From: UMGS1279 sp045540715
Lineage (GTDB): Bacteria > Bacillota > Clostridia > Oscillospirales > Acutalibacteraceae
Assembly (NCBI GenBank): GCA_045540715.1
Contig: JAZQHT010000002.1
Coordinates: 1-57,002 of the forward strand
Length of the DNA: 57,002 nt
Direction: 5' to 3'
Shown: positions 32,579 through 40,320 of the stretch, one piece after another
Numbering within the stretch: position 1 is the first letter of the stretch
Layout: the number at the start of each line of letters is the position of its first letter
The notes under the pieces: model-generated
Database searches by the model: none
What the model saw: the letters and a program-made list of their open reading frames with translations, nothing else
Told to the model about the DNA's origin: nothing
Translations under genes and position numbers: made by a program

Positions 32579-33310
32579 ATGTTTTATAAAAGCTTTTTAT
32601 TAAAAGAAATTAAAGGCCCAAAAATTAAATACTATAATTATGCCGCTTCTACAAATGCAGTTGCAAAAGAATATTCTAAAACCGCGCAAAGCGACTGTGT
32701 TTTTATTGCAAAAACCCAAACGGGTGGCAAAGGCAGAAAGCAAAGAAATTTTTATTCGCCTAAAGGCGGCATTTATTTTAGCTTGGTTGTTAAAGAAAAC
32801 ACAACTAACGAAATTCCGCAAATTACAGCCCTTGCAGCCGTTGCAGTTTTAAATGCAATTAAAAAGCTAAATCCAAATATAAATCCCCAAATTAAATGGG
32901 TTAACGATATTTACATTAATAATAAAAAAGTTTGCGGTATTCTTTGTGAAAAGATTTCGACCTTAAAATACACCGTTATTGGTATTGGTATAAATACTGC
33001 AAAGCCTAAAAATATCCCAGATGATATTAAAGATATTTACGGCTTTATAAACCAAAAAGTTTCTTATAAATATAACGCCAAACTTATTGCAGAAATTATT
33101 AATGAAATATATACTCTTATAAATAACGGCAATTTTTACGAAACTTATTTAAAACACTCTCTTTGCATTGATAAAGAAGTAACCGTTATAACCGAAACCG
33201 AAAGTTTTAAAGCGGTTGCAAAAAATATTGAAAAAGACTTTTCTTTAACCCTTTTAAAAGAAAACGAGCTTATTAATTTAAGCTCGGGTGAAATTAGCAT
33301 AAAGCTATAA
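32579..33310 (+). CDS. birA: Biotin-[acetyl-CoA-carboxylase] ligase
   Basis: A 243-residue biotin protein ligase of the short class without the N-terminal DNA-binding HTH, so it does not act as the repressor. AASTNAVAKE (about residues 22-31) holds the substrate serine/threonine segment. The biotinyl-AMP loop is GGKGRKQRNFYSPKGGIYFS (about 49-68), a GRGRxGR variant. IKWVNDIYINNKKVCGIL (about 104-121) has the catalytic KWPND-like KWVND. Monocistronic with a terminator. Confidence 0.92.
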   Translation: MFYKSFLLKEIKGPKIKYYNYAASTNAVAKEYSKTAQSDCVFIAKTQTGGKGRKQRNFYSPKGGIYFSLVVKENTTNEIPQITALAAVAVLNAIKKLNPNINPQIKWVNDIYINNKKVCGILCEKISTLKYTVIGIGINTAKPKNIPDDIKDIYGFINQKVSYKYNAKLIAEIINEIYTLINNGNFYETYLKHSLCIDKEVTVITETESFKAVAKNIEKDFSLTLLKENELINLSSGEISIKL

Positions 33311-33313
33311 AAT

Positions 33314-33346
33314 AAGCACCTAGATTATTCTAGGTGCTTTTATTGT
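33314..33346. terminator. Terminator between birA and the nuclease gene
   Basis: AAGCACCTAG (33314-33323) pairs exactly with CTAGGTGCTT (33330-33339), followed by T residues. Confidence 0.8.
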
Positions 33347-33350
33347 TTAT

Positions 33351-34298
33351 TTAACTAGCTAATGAGTTTTGACCTGTTGCATAGTTAATGGTAATACCGT
33401 CTTGAACGTTATAAATAAATATGTTAAATTGAATGCCTTTGCCGCCGTCTTCTATAGAATAGGCTTCCATTTGAACACCGTGTGCTAATTTATTATTACC
33501 TTCAAAAATTGGTGTTACGCGATATGCTACGTGGTTGCCGGTTTCTTTAATATAGTCGGCCACCATATTTTCCCAAGGTTTCATACAGGTTTGATTAAAG
33601 AATTGTGTACCTGTCATAAGGTTTTGTGCATTAGCGTTTTCTGCAGAAAGTTGCCAAGCAATTAAGTGACTACGGTTATATAACCAGCTACTTGGAACTA
33701 TTGAATATTTACCTTGCACCCAACCCGTTGGTTTAACAGAACTAATATCTCCTCTAGATTCACCTGCTTTTGGCATTGTATCTTTACTTAAAGAAGCAAT
33801 TGCAGGACCTACGCGACCAAGCGAATCAAGCGGACTATATTTTTCATAGCTCTTTGTAGTTAATTCTGCAACCGAGAAGTTTGGAATATTGCCGCTTACA
33901 ACATAATATTTGCTGCCGGTAAAACCAGGTAAATCAGAAAGTTTAACAGGGGTAAACTTGCCCTTACCAACAGGTTTAATCGTTGTGGTATCGCCACCAC
34001 CGCTACTAACTGTACTATTTACTCCGCCACCGGTTGAACTAATATCGGGTTGGTCGGGGTGTTCTTGCTGATATTTGTCAGAAGAATTATCGTCTTCTTC
34101 ACGGCGGTCATCATCAATAAATACTAAGCTTGTTGTGGTTGAAGAAGAATTATCGCCTTCGGTAAGTCCACCAGAGTTTGAAGAAGAATTTGCAGTATCG
34201 TTTCCGCAAGCAGAAAGTGATAAAACCATTAAAACTGCAAGACATAGACTTAATATGGTTTTGCCTTTTTTATTTAAAAAATTACAGAGAGAATTCAT
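33351..34298 (-). CDS. Secreted DNA/RNA non-specific endonuclease, lipoprotein (EndA/Spd-like)
   Basis: A 315-residue lipoprotein nuclease. The signal peptide with lipobox LSAC ends at about residue 31. A long Ser/Thr/Asp-rich linker (about 35-115) follows. The beta-beta-alpha metal nuclease domain (about 115-310) carries the catalytic motif YNRSHLIAWQL (the DRGH position is NRSH, as in streptococcal EndA/Spd-type DNases), then NLMTGTQFFNQ with the metal-binding Asn and MVADYIKETGNHVAYRVTP. It probably degrades extracellular DNA for nutrition or in biofilms. No competence genes are visible nearby. It is 4 bp downstream of a protein of unknown function. Confidence 0.9.
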   Translation of the reverse strand: MNSLCNFLNKKGKTILSLCLAVLMVLSLSACGNDTANSSSNSGGLTEGDNSSSTTTSLVFIDDDRREEDDNSSDKYQQEHPDQPDISSTGGGVNSTVSSGGGDTTTIKPVGKGKFTPVKLSDLPGFTGSKYYVVSGNIPNFSVAELTTKSYEKYSPLDSLGRVGPAIASLSKDTMPKAGESRGDISSVKPTGWVQGKYSIVPSSWLYNRSHLIAWQLSAENANAQNLMTGTQFFNQTCMKPWENMVADYIKETGNHVAYRVTPIFEGNNKLAHGVQMEAYSIEDGGKGIQFNIFIYNVQDGITINYATGQNSLAS

Positions 34299-34302
34299 CT
34301 AA

Positions 34303-34701
34303 TTAATCCTTTCTAGTATATATTTCTAAAGAGATTTTAGGGTGTGAGTAACCTTCAAACTTTTCGGTTTTGGTCTTTTTAAAAGCCGAAAGGTCATAAT
34401 CGAAAGTTACATCAGATGGATAACGTCTATTCCAATTAAATATATAAAGTTCTTTTACCTTATTAATATCAAACTTAACGTTTTCTACAAAGCAAAGGTC
34501 GTCTTCCCCTGCACTATCTAAAAAGTCTTCAGATATAAATAATCTTTCTTTATTATCAAATTGGTCGGCAGTAAAATCGTTCACAAAAAGTTGACCATCT
34601 GTTAAGCATAAAAGTTTTTCGCGCAGAACTCTATCCATACTTAATCTACGGCCAAAAAGCATCATACCGCCGTCTTTATCAATACAAACTGCTACCTTCA
34701 T
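34303..34701 (-). CDS. Conserved protein of unknown function linked to the AbrB regulator
   Basis: A 132-residue soluble protein beginning MKVAVCIDKDGGMMLFGRRL, with SMDRVLREKLL, a middle DDLCFVENVKF segment and a YIFNWNRRYPSDVTFD stretch. I recall similar Firmicute proteins carrying the database name ribonuclease Z, but no HxHxDH metal motif is present, so that name is not supported here. Its ATG overlaps the stop of the AbrB/zinc-ribbon gene (TAATG), so the two are translationally coupled. Function unknown. Confidence 0.75.
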   Translation of the reverse strand: MKVAVCIDKDGGMMLFGRRLSMDRVLREKLLCLTDGQLFVNDFTADQFDNKERLFISEDFLDSAGEDDLCFVENVKFDINKVKELYIFNWNRRYPSDVTFDYDLSAFKKTKTEKFEGYSHPKISLEIYTRKD

Positions 34702-34949
34702 TAATCTAAAGCCTTAATTTCTGTTAAACAGTTTTCACAAATCATTTGGTCTTTAAATTCTTTTAAGCAATCTGTTCCACCACATATAAAGCATTTTTCT
34801 TGATGCTTTCTTAAAATGATGGCATCGTCTTCAAAAAAGATATCAAAACTATCTTTGCCATCTACAATTTGTAGTCTTTTTCTAATTTCGCGAGGAATAA
34901 CAACTCTACCTAAAACGTCAACCGGACGTTCCATGCCTGTAAGTTTCAT
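34701..34949 (-). CDS. AbrB/SpoVT-type regulator with C-terminal zinc ribbon
   Basis: An 82-residue protein. The SpoVT_AbrB domain reads MKLTGMERPVDVLGRVVIP then REIRKRLQIVDGKDSFDIFF. The C-terminus is a four-cysteine zinc ribbon, CFICGGTDC and CENC (about residues 50-75). The ATG at 34949 is chosen for AAGGAG 8 bp upstream; longer in-frame forms begin before the promoter's expected start site. Perfect promoter at 34984-35012. A DNA-binding role in transition-state or development control is inferred. Confidence 0.9.
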   Translation of the reverse strand: MKLTGMERPVDVLGRVVIPREIRKRLQIVDGKDSFDIFFEDDAIILRKHQEKCFICGGTDCLKEFKDQMICENCLTEIKALD

Positions 34950-34983
34950 AATAATACTCCTTAAAATATTTTTCTTTGACATA

Positions 34984-35012
34984 ATTATACAATATATCTG
35001 GTCCTTTGTCAA
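34984..35012 (-). promoter_or_regulatory. Promoter of the abrB-like operon
   Basis: Minus strand TTGACA (35012-35007), 17-bp spacer, TATAAT (34989-34984), both perfect. Confidence 0.88.
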
Positions 35013-35076
35013 CTAAATTCTACCATATTTAGTTAAAATTTACCAATTATATCGCAATTTGTCTTTTGTTGGAACT

Positions 35077-35149
35077 TTGTTAAAGTTTTGTCAATGTTTT
35101 GCCTTGTTCATATATATTTTACAAAAAAGATTGTTAAAGTTTTGTCAAT
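35077..35149. repeat. Two identical 19-bp direct repeats upstream of serC
   Basis: TTGTTAAAGTTTTGTCAAT occurs at 35077-35095 and 35131-35149, 54 bp apart, the second ending 4 bp before the serC -35. The unit has TTG/CAA ends of partial dyad symmetry. A likely operator pair. Confidence 0.7.
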
Positions 35150-35153
35150 CCTA

Positions 35154-35182
35154 TTGACATTTAAATATTAGTTTAATATAAT
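35154..35182 (+). promoter_or_regulatory. Promoter of the serC-serA operon
   Basis: TTGACA at 35154-35159, 17-bp spacer, TATAAT at 35177-35182, both perfect; 35 bp before the serC start. Confidence 0.9.
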
Positions 35183-35217
35183 AGTAATAATCTTTTATTT
35201 CTGAAAGGAAGATAATA

Positions 35218-36303
35218 ATGTCAAGAGTATATAATTTTAGTGCGGGTCCTTCTATGTTACCCGAAGAAGTATTAAAAACAGCTGCAGAAGAAATGCTTTC
35301 TTTTGGCACAACCGGTCAATCCGTTATGGAAATGAGCCACAGAAGCAAAGAGTATCAAGCTATTTTTGATGAAACAGTTGCTTTACTTCGCGAACTTATG
35401 GAAATACCCGATGAATATGAAGTTTTAATGTTACAAGGCGGCGCTTCAAGCCAATTTGCCATGATTCCTTTAAACCTATTTAACGGTTCTAAAAAGGCTG
35501 ACTTTGTTTTAACCGGTCAATGGGCAACAAAAGCTTATAAAGAAGCTGCAAGATATGGCGAAGCAAACGTTGTTGCTTCAAGCAAAGACAAAACCTTTAG
35601 CTATATTCCCGACCTTGATGAATCTACTTTTACTAAAGACGCAGACTTTTTCCATATTTGCGTTAACAATACAATTTATGGTACAAAGTGGAATAAATTC
35701 CCTGAAACCGGCAACGTACCACTAGTTGGTGATATTTCTTCTTGCATTTTATCTGAACCTATTGACGTTAAGAAGTTCGGTATTTTATATGCAGGTGCTC
35801 AAAAGAACCTTGCTCCTGCAGGTTTAACAATTGTTATTATTAGAAAAGACCTTATTGGTAAAGCTATGGATATTACTCCAACAATGTTTAACTACCAAAC
35901 ACACGCTGATAACGGTTCTATGTTTAATACCCCACCCTGCTACACAATTTACATTGCAGGTTTAGTATTAAAATGGATTAAGAACACTTTTGGAAACCTA
36001 GAAAACCTAAAAGCTCACAACGAGAAAAAGGCTAAAATTTTATACGACTTTTTAGATAACAGCAAATTATTTAAAGGCACAGTTGTACCTAAAGACCGTT
36101 CACTTATGAACGTACCTTTTGTTACCGGCAACGAAGAATTAGATGCAAAGTTTGTTGCAGAAGCTAAAAAAGCAGGCTTTGTTAACATTAAAGGCCACCG
36201 TTCAGTTGGCGGTATGCGTGCTTCTATTTATAATGCTATGCCCATTGAAGGCGTTGAAGCACTAGTTGAATTTATGAAGAAATTTGAAGAGGAAAATGCG
36301 TAA
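35218..36303 (+). CDS. serC: 3-phosphoserine aminotransferase
   Basis: A 361-residue PLP enzyme converting 3-phosphohydroxypyruvate to phosphoserine in serine synthesis. It starts YNFSAGPSMLP, has GGASSQFAMIP (about residues 75-85), the PLP-lysine segment YAGAQKNLAPAG (about 191-202), and GGMRASIYNAMP near the C-terminus. GAAAGGAAG precedes the ATG. First gene of a six-gene plus-strand run; its TAA overlaps the serA ATG (TAATG). Confidence 0.97.
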   Translation: MSRVYNFSAGPSMLPEEVLKTAAEEMLSFGTTGQSVMEMSHRSKEYQAIFDETVALLRELMEIPDEYEVLMLQGGASSQFAMIPLNLFNGSKKADFVLTGQWATKAYKEAARYGEANVVASSKDKTFSYIPDLDESTFTKDADFFHICVNNTIYGTKWNKFPETGNVPLVGDISSCILSEPIDVKKFGILYAGAQKNLAPAGLTIVIIRKDLIGKAMDITPTMFNYQTHADNGSMFNTPPCYTIYIAGLVLKWIKNTFGNLENLKAHNEKKAKILYDFLDNSKLFKGTVVPKDRSLMNVPFVTGNEELDAKFVAEAKKAGFVNIKGHRSVGGMRASIYNAMPIEGVEALVEFMKKFEEENA

Positions 36304-37457
36304 TGAATATTAAAACCTATAACAAAATTGGCGAATGCGGTCTTGACGTTTTACGTAATGCCGGCTTTACAGTAGGAGACGACGTAACAGAACCCGTTGG
36401 TGCGGTTGTTCGTTCGGCATCCCTTCACACAACAGAATTTCCTGAAACCCTTTTAGGCATTGCAAGAGCAGGGGCAGGTACAAACAATATTCCTATTGAC
36501 AAATGCTCTGAAGAAGGTATTGTTGTATTTAACACCCCCGGTGCTAATGCAAATGCCGTTAAAGAATTAGTTCTTGCAGGTTTATTTATTAGTTCTCGTA
36601 GAATTGTTCCTGGTATTGAATGGGTAAAAACCTTAAAAGGCAAAGGCGAAGAAGTTGGTCCACTTGTTGAAAAAGGCAAAAGCGCTTTTGTTGGCCCCGA
36701 AATTATGGGTAAAAACTTAGGTATTATTGGTCTTGGTGCAATTGGCGTTAGAGTTGCAAACTCTGCAAACGCACTTGCTATGAAGGTTTCGGGTTACGAC
36801 CCTTATTTATCTGTTGATGCCGCTTGGAGTTTAACACACCACGCTCACAAAGCTAAAGATATTGATGAAATTTATGCAACAAGCGATTATATTACAATTC
36901 ACGTTCCGCTAAATGCAGAAACAAAGAACCTAATTAACAAAGAAACTATTGCTAAAATGAAAAACGGCGTTAGAATTTTAAACTTCTCTCGTGCCGGTTT
37001 AGTTAATAGCGAAGATATGATTGAAGCACTTGAAAGCGGTAAGGTTGCATCTTACGTTACAGACTTCCCAACCGACGAAATGATTGGCGTTGACGGCGTT
37101 ATTGCAATTCCCCACCTTGGCGCTTCTACTCCTGAAAGTGAAGATAACTGCGCACTTATGGCTGCAGAAGAACTAACCGATTACATTTTAAACGGTAACA
37201 TTAGAAACTCGGTTAATCTACCAAACGTTGCAACAGCACGTCAAGCAGAAAAACGTATTTGTGTTATTCATAAAAATATTCCAAACGTTTTAACACAAAT
37301 TACATCTGCATTAAAAGGCACAAACATTGAGAATCTACTTAATAAATCCAGAAAGGAATACGCCTACAGCATTCTTGACGTTAACGAGTGTGATGATCAA
37401 TTAATTATCGATACGTTAAACAAAATTGAAGGCGTTATTAGGGTTAGAATAGTATAA
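36303..37457 (+). CDS. serA: D-3-phosphoglycerate dehydrogenase
   Basis: A 384-residue NAD-dependent enzyme that oxidises 3-phosphoglycerate, the first step of serine synthesis. ARAGAGTNNIPID (about residues 56-68) is the substrate loop. The NAD-binding motif is GIIGLGAIGVRVAN (about 140-153), and PHLGASTPESEDN (about 262-274) carries the catalytic His. The C-terminal 70 residues are a short ACT domain (RICVIHKNIPNVLTQI), the site of serine feedback in other forms. There is no intervening domain, as in the short clostridial form. No serB phosphatase is in the operon. Confidence 0.95.
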   Translation: MNIKTYNKIGECGLDVLRNAGFTVGDDVTEPVGAVVRSASLHTTEFPETLLGIARAGAGTNNIPIDKCSEEGIVVFNTPGANANAVKELVLAGLFISSRRIVPGIEWVKTLKGKGEEVGPLVEKGKSAFVGPEIMGKNLGIIGLGAIGVRVANSANALAMKVSGYDPYLSVDAAWSLTHHAHKAKDIDEIYATSDYITIHVPLNAETKNLINKETIAKMKNGVRILNFSRAGLVNSEDMIEALESGKVASYVTDFPTDEMIGVDGVIAIPHLGASTPESEDNCALMAAEELTDYILNGNIRNSVNLPNVATARQAEKRICVIHKNIPNVLTQITSALKGTNIENLLNKSRKEYAYSILDVNECDDQLIIDTLNKIEGVIRVRIV

Positions 37458-38266
37458 TGGCAAGAAGTAAACACACTCGCCGCAAAAATTTAATGAACGG
37501 TGGTAAGCTCGCTTTAGGGCTTATCGCCGTTGTTCTCGTTTTTGTATTAGTATTTTATTTGGCTACTCACAACGGAGAAAATGACAGCAAACCTACAACT
37601 TCAATTGCAAGTTTAGGCATCGGCACTACCAATAATTCTACTACTAGTGGCACCACTAGTACAAGCAGTACCGTTACAAACGTTAACAATTACACTAACC
37701 TAACTTTAGTAAATACAACAAGTCTTTTACCTTCAAATTACAGTATTGAAACTAAAGTTATTGCAAATGGTGATGAAGACTTAAACCCTTATTCTTTAAG
37801 TTTTGATGCAAAAGCGGTTGATAGTTTAAATCAACTTTTAAAGGATGCCAGAGACGAGGGTTTAACACTTTACGTTATTTCGGCTTTTAGAGCAACAAGC
37901 AAACAAGAAAGCCTTTATAACGCAGAAGTTGAAAGACAAAAAGCCGCTCACCCTGAATATTCTGAGGAAGAAGCCAAAGCCGCTGCGGGTAAAAACGTAG
38001 CAATTCCGGGAACTAGTGAACATCAACTTGGTCTTGCTGTTGATTTTAACAGCGTTGAAACAAGTTTCGAAAACACTGCTGAATTTAAGTGGCTAAAAGA
38101 AAATGCCGAAAAATATGGTTTTGTTAACCGTTATCCTAAAGATAAAGTAGCAATAACCGGCATTAACTATGAACCCTGGCATTATAGATACGTTGGTGTA
38201 GAACACGCCAAAAAGATGAACGAAAAAGGTCTTTGCTTAGAAGAATACGTTAAAACTTTAAAATAG
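37457..38266 (+). CDS. VanY-type D,D-carboxypeptidase, membrane-anchored
   Basis: A 269-residue M15B-family peptidase. A basic N-terminus (RSKHTRRKNLMNG) precedes one membrane helix (about residues 15-38) and a Ser/Thr-rich linker (about 45-80). The catalytic domain has SAFRATSKQESLYN (about 140-153), the zinc motif SEHQLGLAVDF (about 189-199; SxHxxGxAxD) and EPWHYRYVG with the last zinc His. It removes the terminal D-Ala of stem peptides. Its ATG overlaps the serA stop. There is no van gene cluster, so a housekeeping wall role is more likely than resistance. Confidence 0.93.
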   Translation: MARSKHTRRKNLMNGGKLALGLIAVVLVFVLVFYLATHNGENDSKPTTSIASLGIGTTNNSTTSGTTSTSSTVTNVNNYTNLTLVNTTSLLPSNYSIETKVIANGDEDLNPYSLSFDAKAVDSLNQLLKDARDEGLTLYVISAFRATSKQESLYNAEVERQKAAHPEYSEEEAKAAAGKNVAIPGTSEHQLGLAVDFNSVETSFENTAEFKWLKENAEKYGFVNRYPKDKVAITGINYEPWHYRYVGVEHAKKMNEKGLCLEEYVKTLK

Positions 38267-38274
38267 GTGAAAAT

Positions 38275-39195
38275 ATGTACGCTTTAAAACTAGGCCCTGC
38301 TTTAAAAGAAATAATTTGGGGTGGCAGAAAATTAATTGATGAATATGGACTTGAAACAGAAGCTTCTAATATTGCAGAGGCTTGGGTTATGTCTTGCCAT
38401 AAAGACGGCAACAGCACTGTTTTAAATGGCGAACTAAAGGGTAAAACCTTAACTGAAGCTATTGAAATTATGGGAGCTGACGCTTTGGGTAAAAAAGGTA
38501 AAACCTTTAAGTATTTTCCGTTACTTATAAAATTAATTGATGCTAAGGCTGATTTATCGGTGCAGGTTCACCCAAGCGATGAATATGCGTTAAAACACGA
38601 GGGCGAATTTGGCAAAACTGAAATGTGGTATATTTTAGATGCTGAAAAAGGCGCTAAACTTTATTACGGTTTTAAAGAGAATATTACTAAAGAAGAATTT
38701 GAAAATCATATTAAAAACGGAACTTTAGAAAGCATTTTAAATGCTGTAACTGTTAATAAGGGAGATTGTTTTTTTATTCCTGCAGGTACAATACACGCAA
38801 TTGGCGGTGGTATTTTAATTGCAGAAATTCAGCAAAACTCTAACACCACCTACCGTGTATATGACTATAACCGTAAGGACAAAAACGGCAATTTAAGGCC
38901 TTTACATATTGATAAAGCTATTGACGTAACAAACCTTACTCCCCCACCACAAAACGAAATGATAGACCCCGAAACATTAGCAAACTGCGAATATTTTAAC
39001 GTTAAAAAAAGAAAAGTAAACGGCAGTTTAACCTCTTTTGCCGATGAAGATTCTTTTGTATCAATTTTATGTATAGAAGGTAGCGTTAAATTATTTGATT
39101 TTACGTTAAATAAGGGTCAATGTGCATTTGTGCCTTCAGGATTAAATGATTTTGAAATTTTAGGCAACGGCACCATTATAGAAAGTAGAGTTTAA
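38275..39195 (+). CDS. manA: Mannose-6-phosphate isomerase, class I
   Basis: A 306-residue cupin enzyme interconverting mannose 6-phosphate and fructose 6-phosphate. Zinc-binding residues are in LSVQVHPSDEYA (about residues 94-105), KTEMWYIL (about 114-121) and FIPAGTIHAIGGG (about 164-176), with QQNSNTTYRVYDY following. The short bacterial (ManA/YvyI-like) form. It lies 8 bp after vanY in the same run. It can feed mannose into glycolysis or supply mannose precursors for surface polymers. Confidence 0.94.
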   Translation: MYALKLGPALKEIIWGGRKLIDEYGLETEASNIAEAWVMSCHKDGNSTVLNGELKGKTLTEAIEIMGADALGKKGKTFKYFPLLIKLIDAKADLSVQVHPSDEYALKHEGEFGKTEMWYILDAEKGAKLYYGFKENITKEEFENHIKNGTLESILNAVTVNKGDCFFIPAGTIHAIGGGILIAEIQQNSNTTYRVYDYNRKDKNGNLRPLHIDKAIDVTNLTPPPQNEMIDPETLANCEYFNVKKRKVNGSLTSFADEDSFVSILCIEGSVKLFDFTLNKGQCAFVPSGLNDFEILGNGTIIESRV

Positions 39196-39198
39196 ATA

Positions 39199-39714
39199 AT
39201 GGCAACACTTAATATTGTTTTGGTTGAACCCGAAATTCCGCAAAACACAGGTAACATTGCAAGAACCTGTGCCGCTACCGGAGCAAGGCTTCACCTTATT
39301 GGCCCTATGGGTTTTAAAATCGACGATAAAAAGTTAAAACGTGCCGGTCTTGATTATTGGCATTTATTAGATATTACTTTTTACGATAGTTTAGAAGACT
39401 TTTTAAATAAAACTAAAGGTGAATTTTATATGTTCACCACAAAGGCAAAACAGGTTTATTCTGACGTTAGTTACCCCGATAACTGCTATTTATTTTTTGG
39501 CAAAGAAACAAAGGGACTTCCCGAAGAGTTAATCATTAAATATCAGAAAACCGCCGTTAGAATGCCTATGATAGAAACTGCAAGAAGTTTAAATCTTTCT
39601 AATACGGTTGCTATTGCCGCCTACGAAGTTTTAAGACAATGGGACTTTCCTAAATTACAAAACTTTGGAGAATTACACAATTATAAATGGGAGGACGTAA
39701 CTTATGAAGTTTGA
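39199..39714 (+). CDS. trmL: tRNA (cytidine/uridine-2'-O-)-methyltransferase TrmL
   Basis: A 171-residue SPOUT-family enzyme modifying the wobble base of tRNA-Leu. It starts LNIVLVEPEIPQNTGNIART and shows the knot motifs LFFGKETKGLPEEL (about residues 95-108) and MPMIETARSLNLSNTVAIAAYE (split, about 122-143). Three bases separate it from manA. The next gene overlaps it by 11 bp. Confidence 0.95.
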   Translation: MATLNIVLVEPEIPQNTGNIARTCAATGARLHLIGPMGFKIDDKKLKRAGLDYWHLLDITFYDSLEDFLNKTKGEFYMFTTKAKQVYSDVSYPDNCYLFFGKETKGLPEELIIKYQKTAVRMPMIETARSLNLSNTVAIAAYEVLRQWDFPKLQNFGELHNYKWEDVTYEV

Positions 39715-40285
39715 TAAAGATATTATGCAAAAAGTTCGCAGATACCAAAACAAACGTTGCATTTATTACATAAAGCCCACTGATAAATCATTTATATATT
39801 TAAAAAGAATTTACGTTTTTACATTTATTTGTAATTTAATTTTGGCCATTTTAACGGTTTGGTCTTATATGGCCTTTAACAATGCTATACTTGCAGAAAC
39901 CCCCACCTCTCAAAAAGTTCAAACAGAATATGCAAGGGTTACAAATTTTAATATTCTTGTAATTGTGCTTTGGGTCATTTTTATTGTTGGCTTAATTCTA
40001 ACCCTTAAAGAACACTTTTTTAAGGGGCTTTTAACAAACGTTGCTTCTATAACGGCACTTATGTTTACCTATTATAATTTGTACGTTAAAGAAGATGATT
40101 TTACAAACCCCTACCCGACTGGCGACGTGCTTAAAGACTATATTTTTAAATACGTTGTACCGCTTGCAATTTGTGCGATATTTGTTTTAGCGGTTGGTAT
40201 TTTAGGAACAAGGGCATATTTAAAAGACAAAAAAGCCTATATAGAATTGACCGATAAAGATTACGTTCCACAGTTTAAAGAGTAA
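39704..40285 (+). CDS. Hypothetical four-helix membrane protein
   Basis: A 193-residue protein with four hydrophobic segments (about residues 30-52, 82-102, 108-130, 148-170) and basic cytoplasmic ends. It overlaps trmL by 11 bp and is last in the serC operon, directly before a strong terminator. No family recognised; there are no conserved catalytic residues in the loops. Confidence 0.75.
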   Translation: MKFDKDIMQKVRRYQNKRCIYYIKPTDKSFIYLKRIYVFTFICNLILAILTVWSYMAFNNAILAETPTSQKVQTEYARVTNFNILVIVLWVIFIVGLILTLKEHFFKGLLTNVASITALMFTYYNLYVKEDDFTNPYPTGDVLKDYIFKYVVPLAICAIFVLAVGILGTRAYLKDKKAYIELTDKDYVPQFKE

Positions 40286-40320
40286 AAAAAGACCGAGAGA
40301 AATCTCGGTCTTTTTTATTT
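40284..40320. terminator. Bidirectional terminator, serC operon and fucI
   Basis: AAAAAAGACCGAGA (40285-40298) pairs exactly with TCTCGGTCTTTTTT (40303-40316), loop GAAA. It overlaps the fucI stop. Confidence 0.9.

Noticed and set aside
34303..34701. Ribonuclease Z assignment for the 132-residue protein
   Set aside because: It has no HxHxDH metal motif and is far shorter than RNase Z (about 300 residues).
35077..35149. Direct repeats as a minimal CRISPR array
   Set aside because: Only two units exist, spaced by 35 bp of AT-rich DNA, next to a promoter and without cas genes. No CRISPR array was found in the window.
37457..38266. The VanY-like gene as a vancomycin resistance determinant
   Set aside because: There is no vanHAX, vanR or vanS nearby, and it is part of a metabolic operon. 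A housekeeping D,D-carboxypeptidase is more likely.
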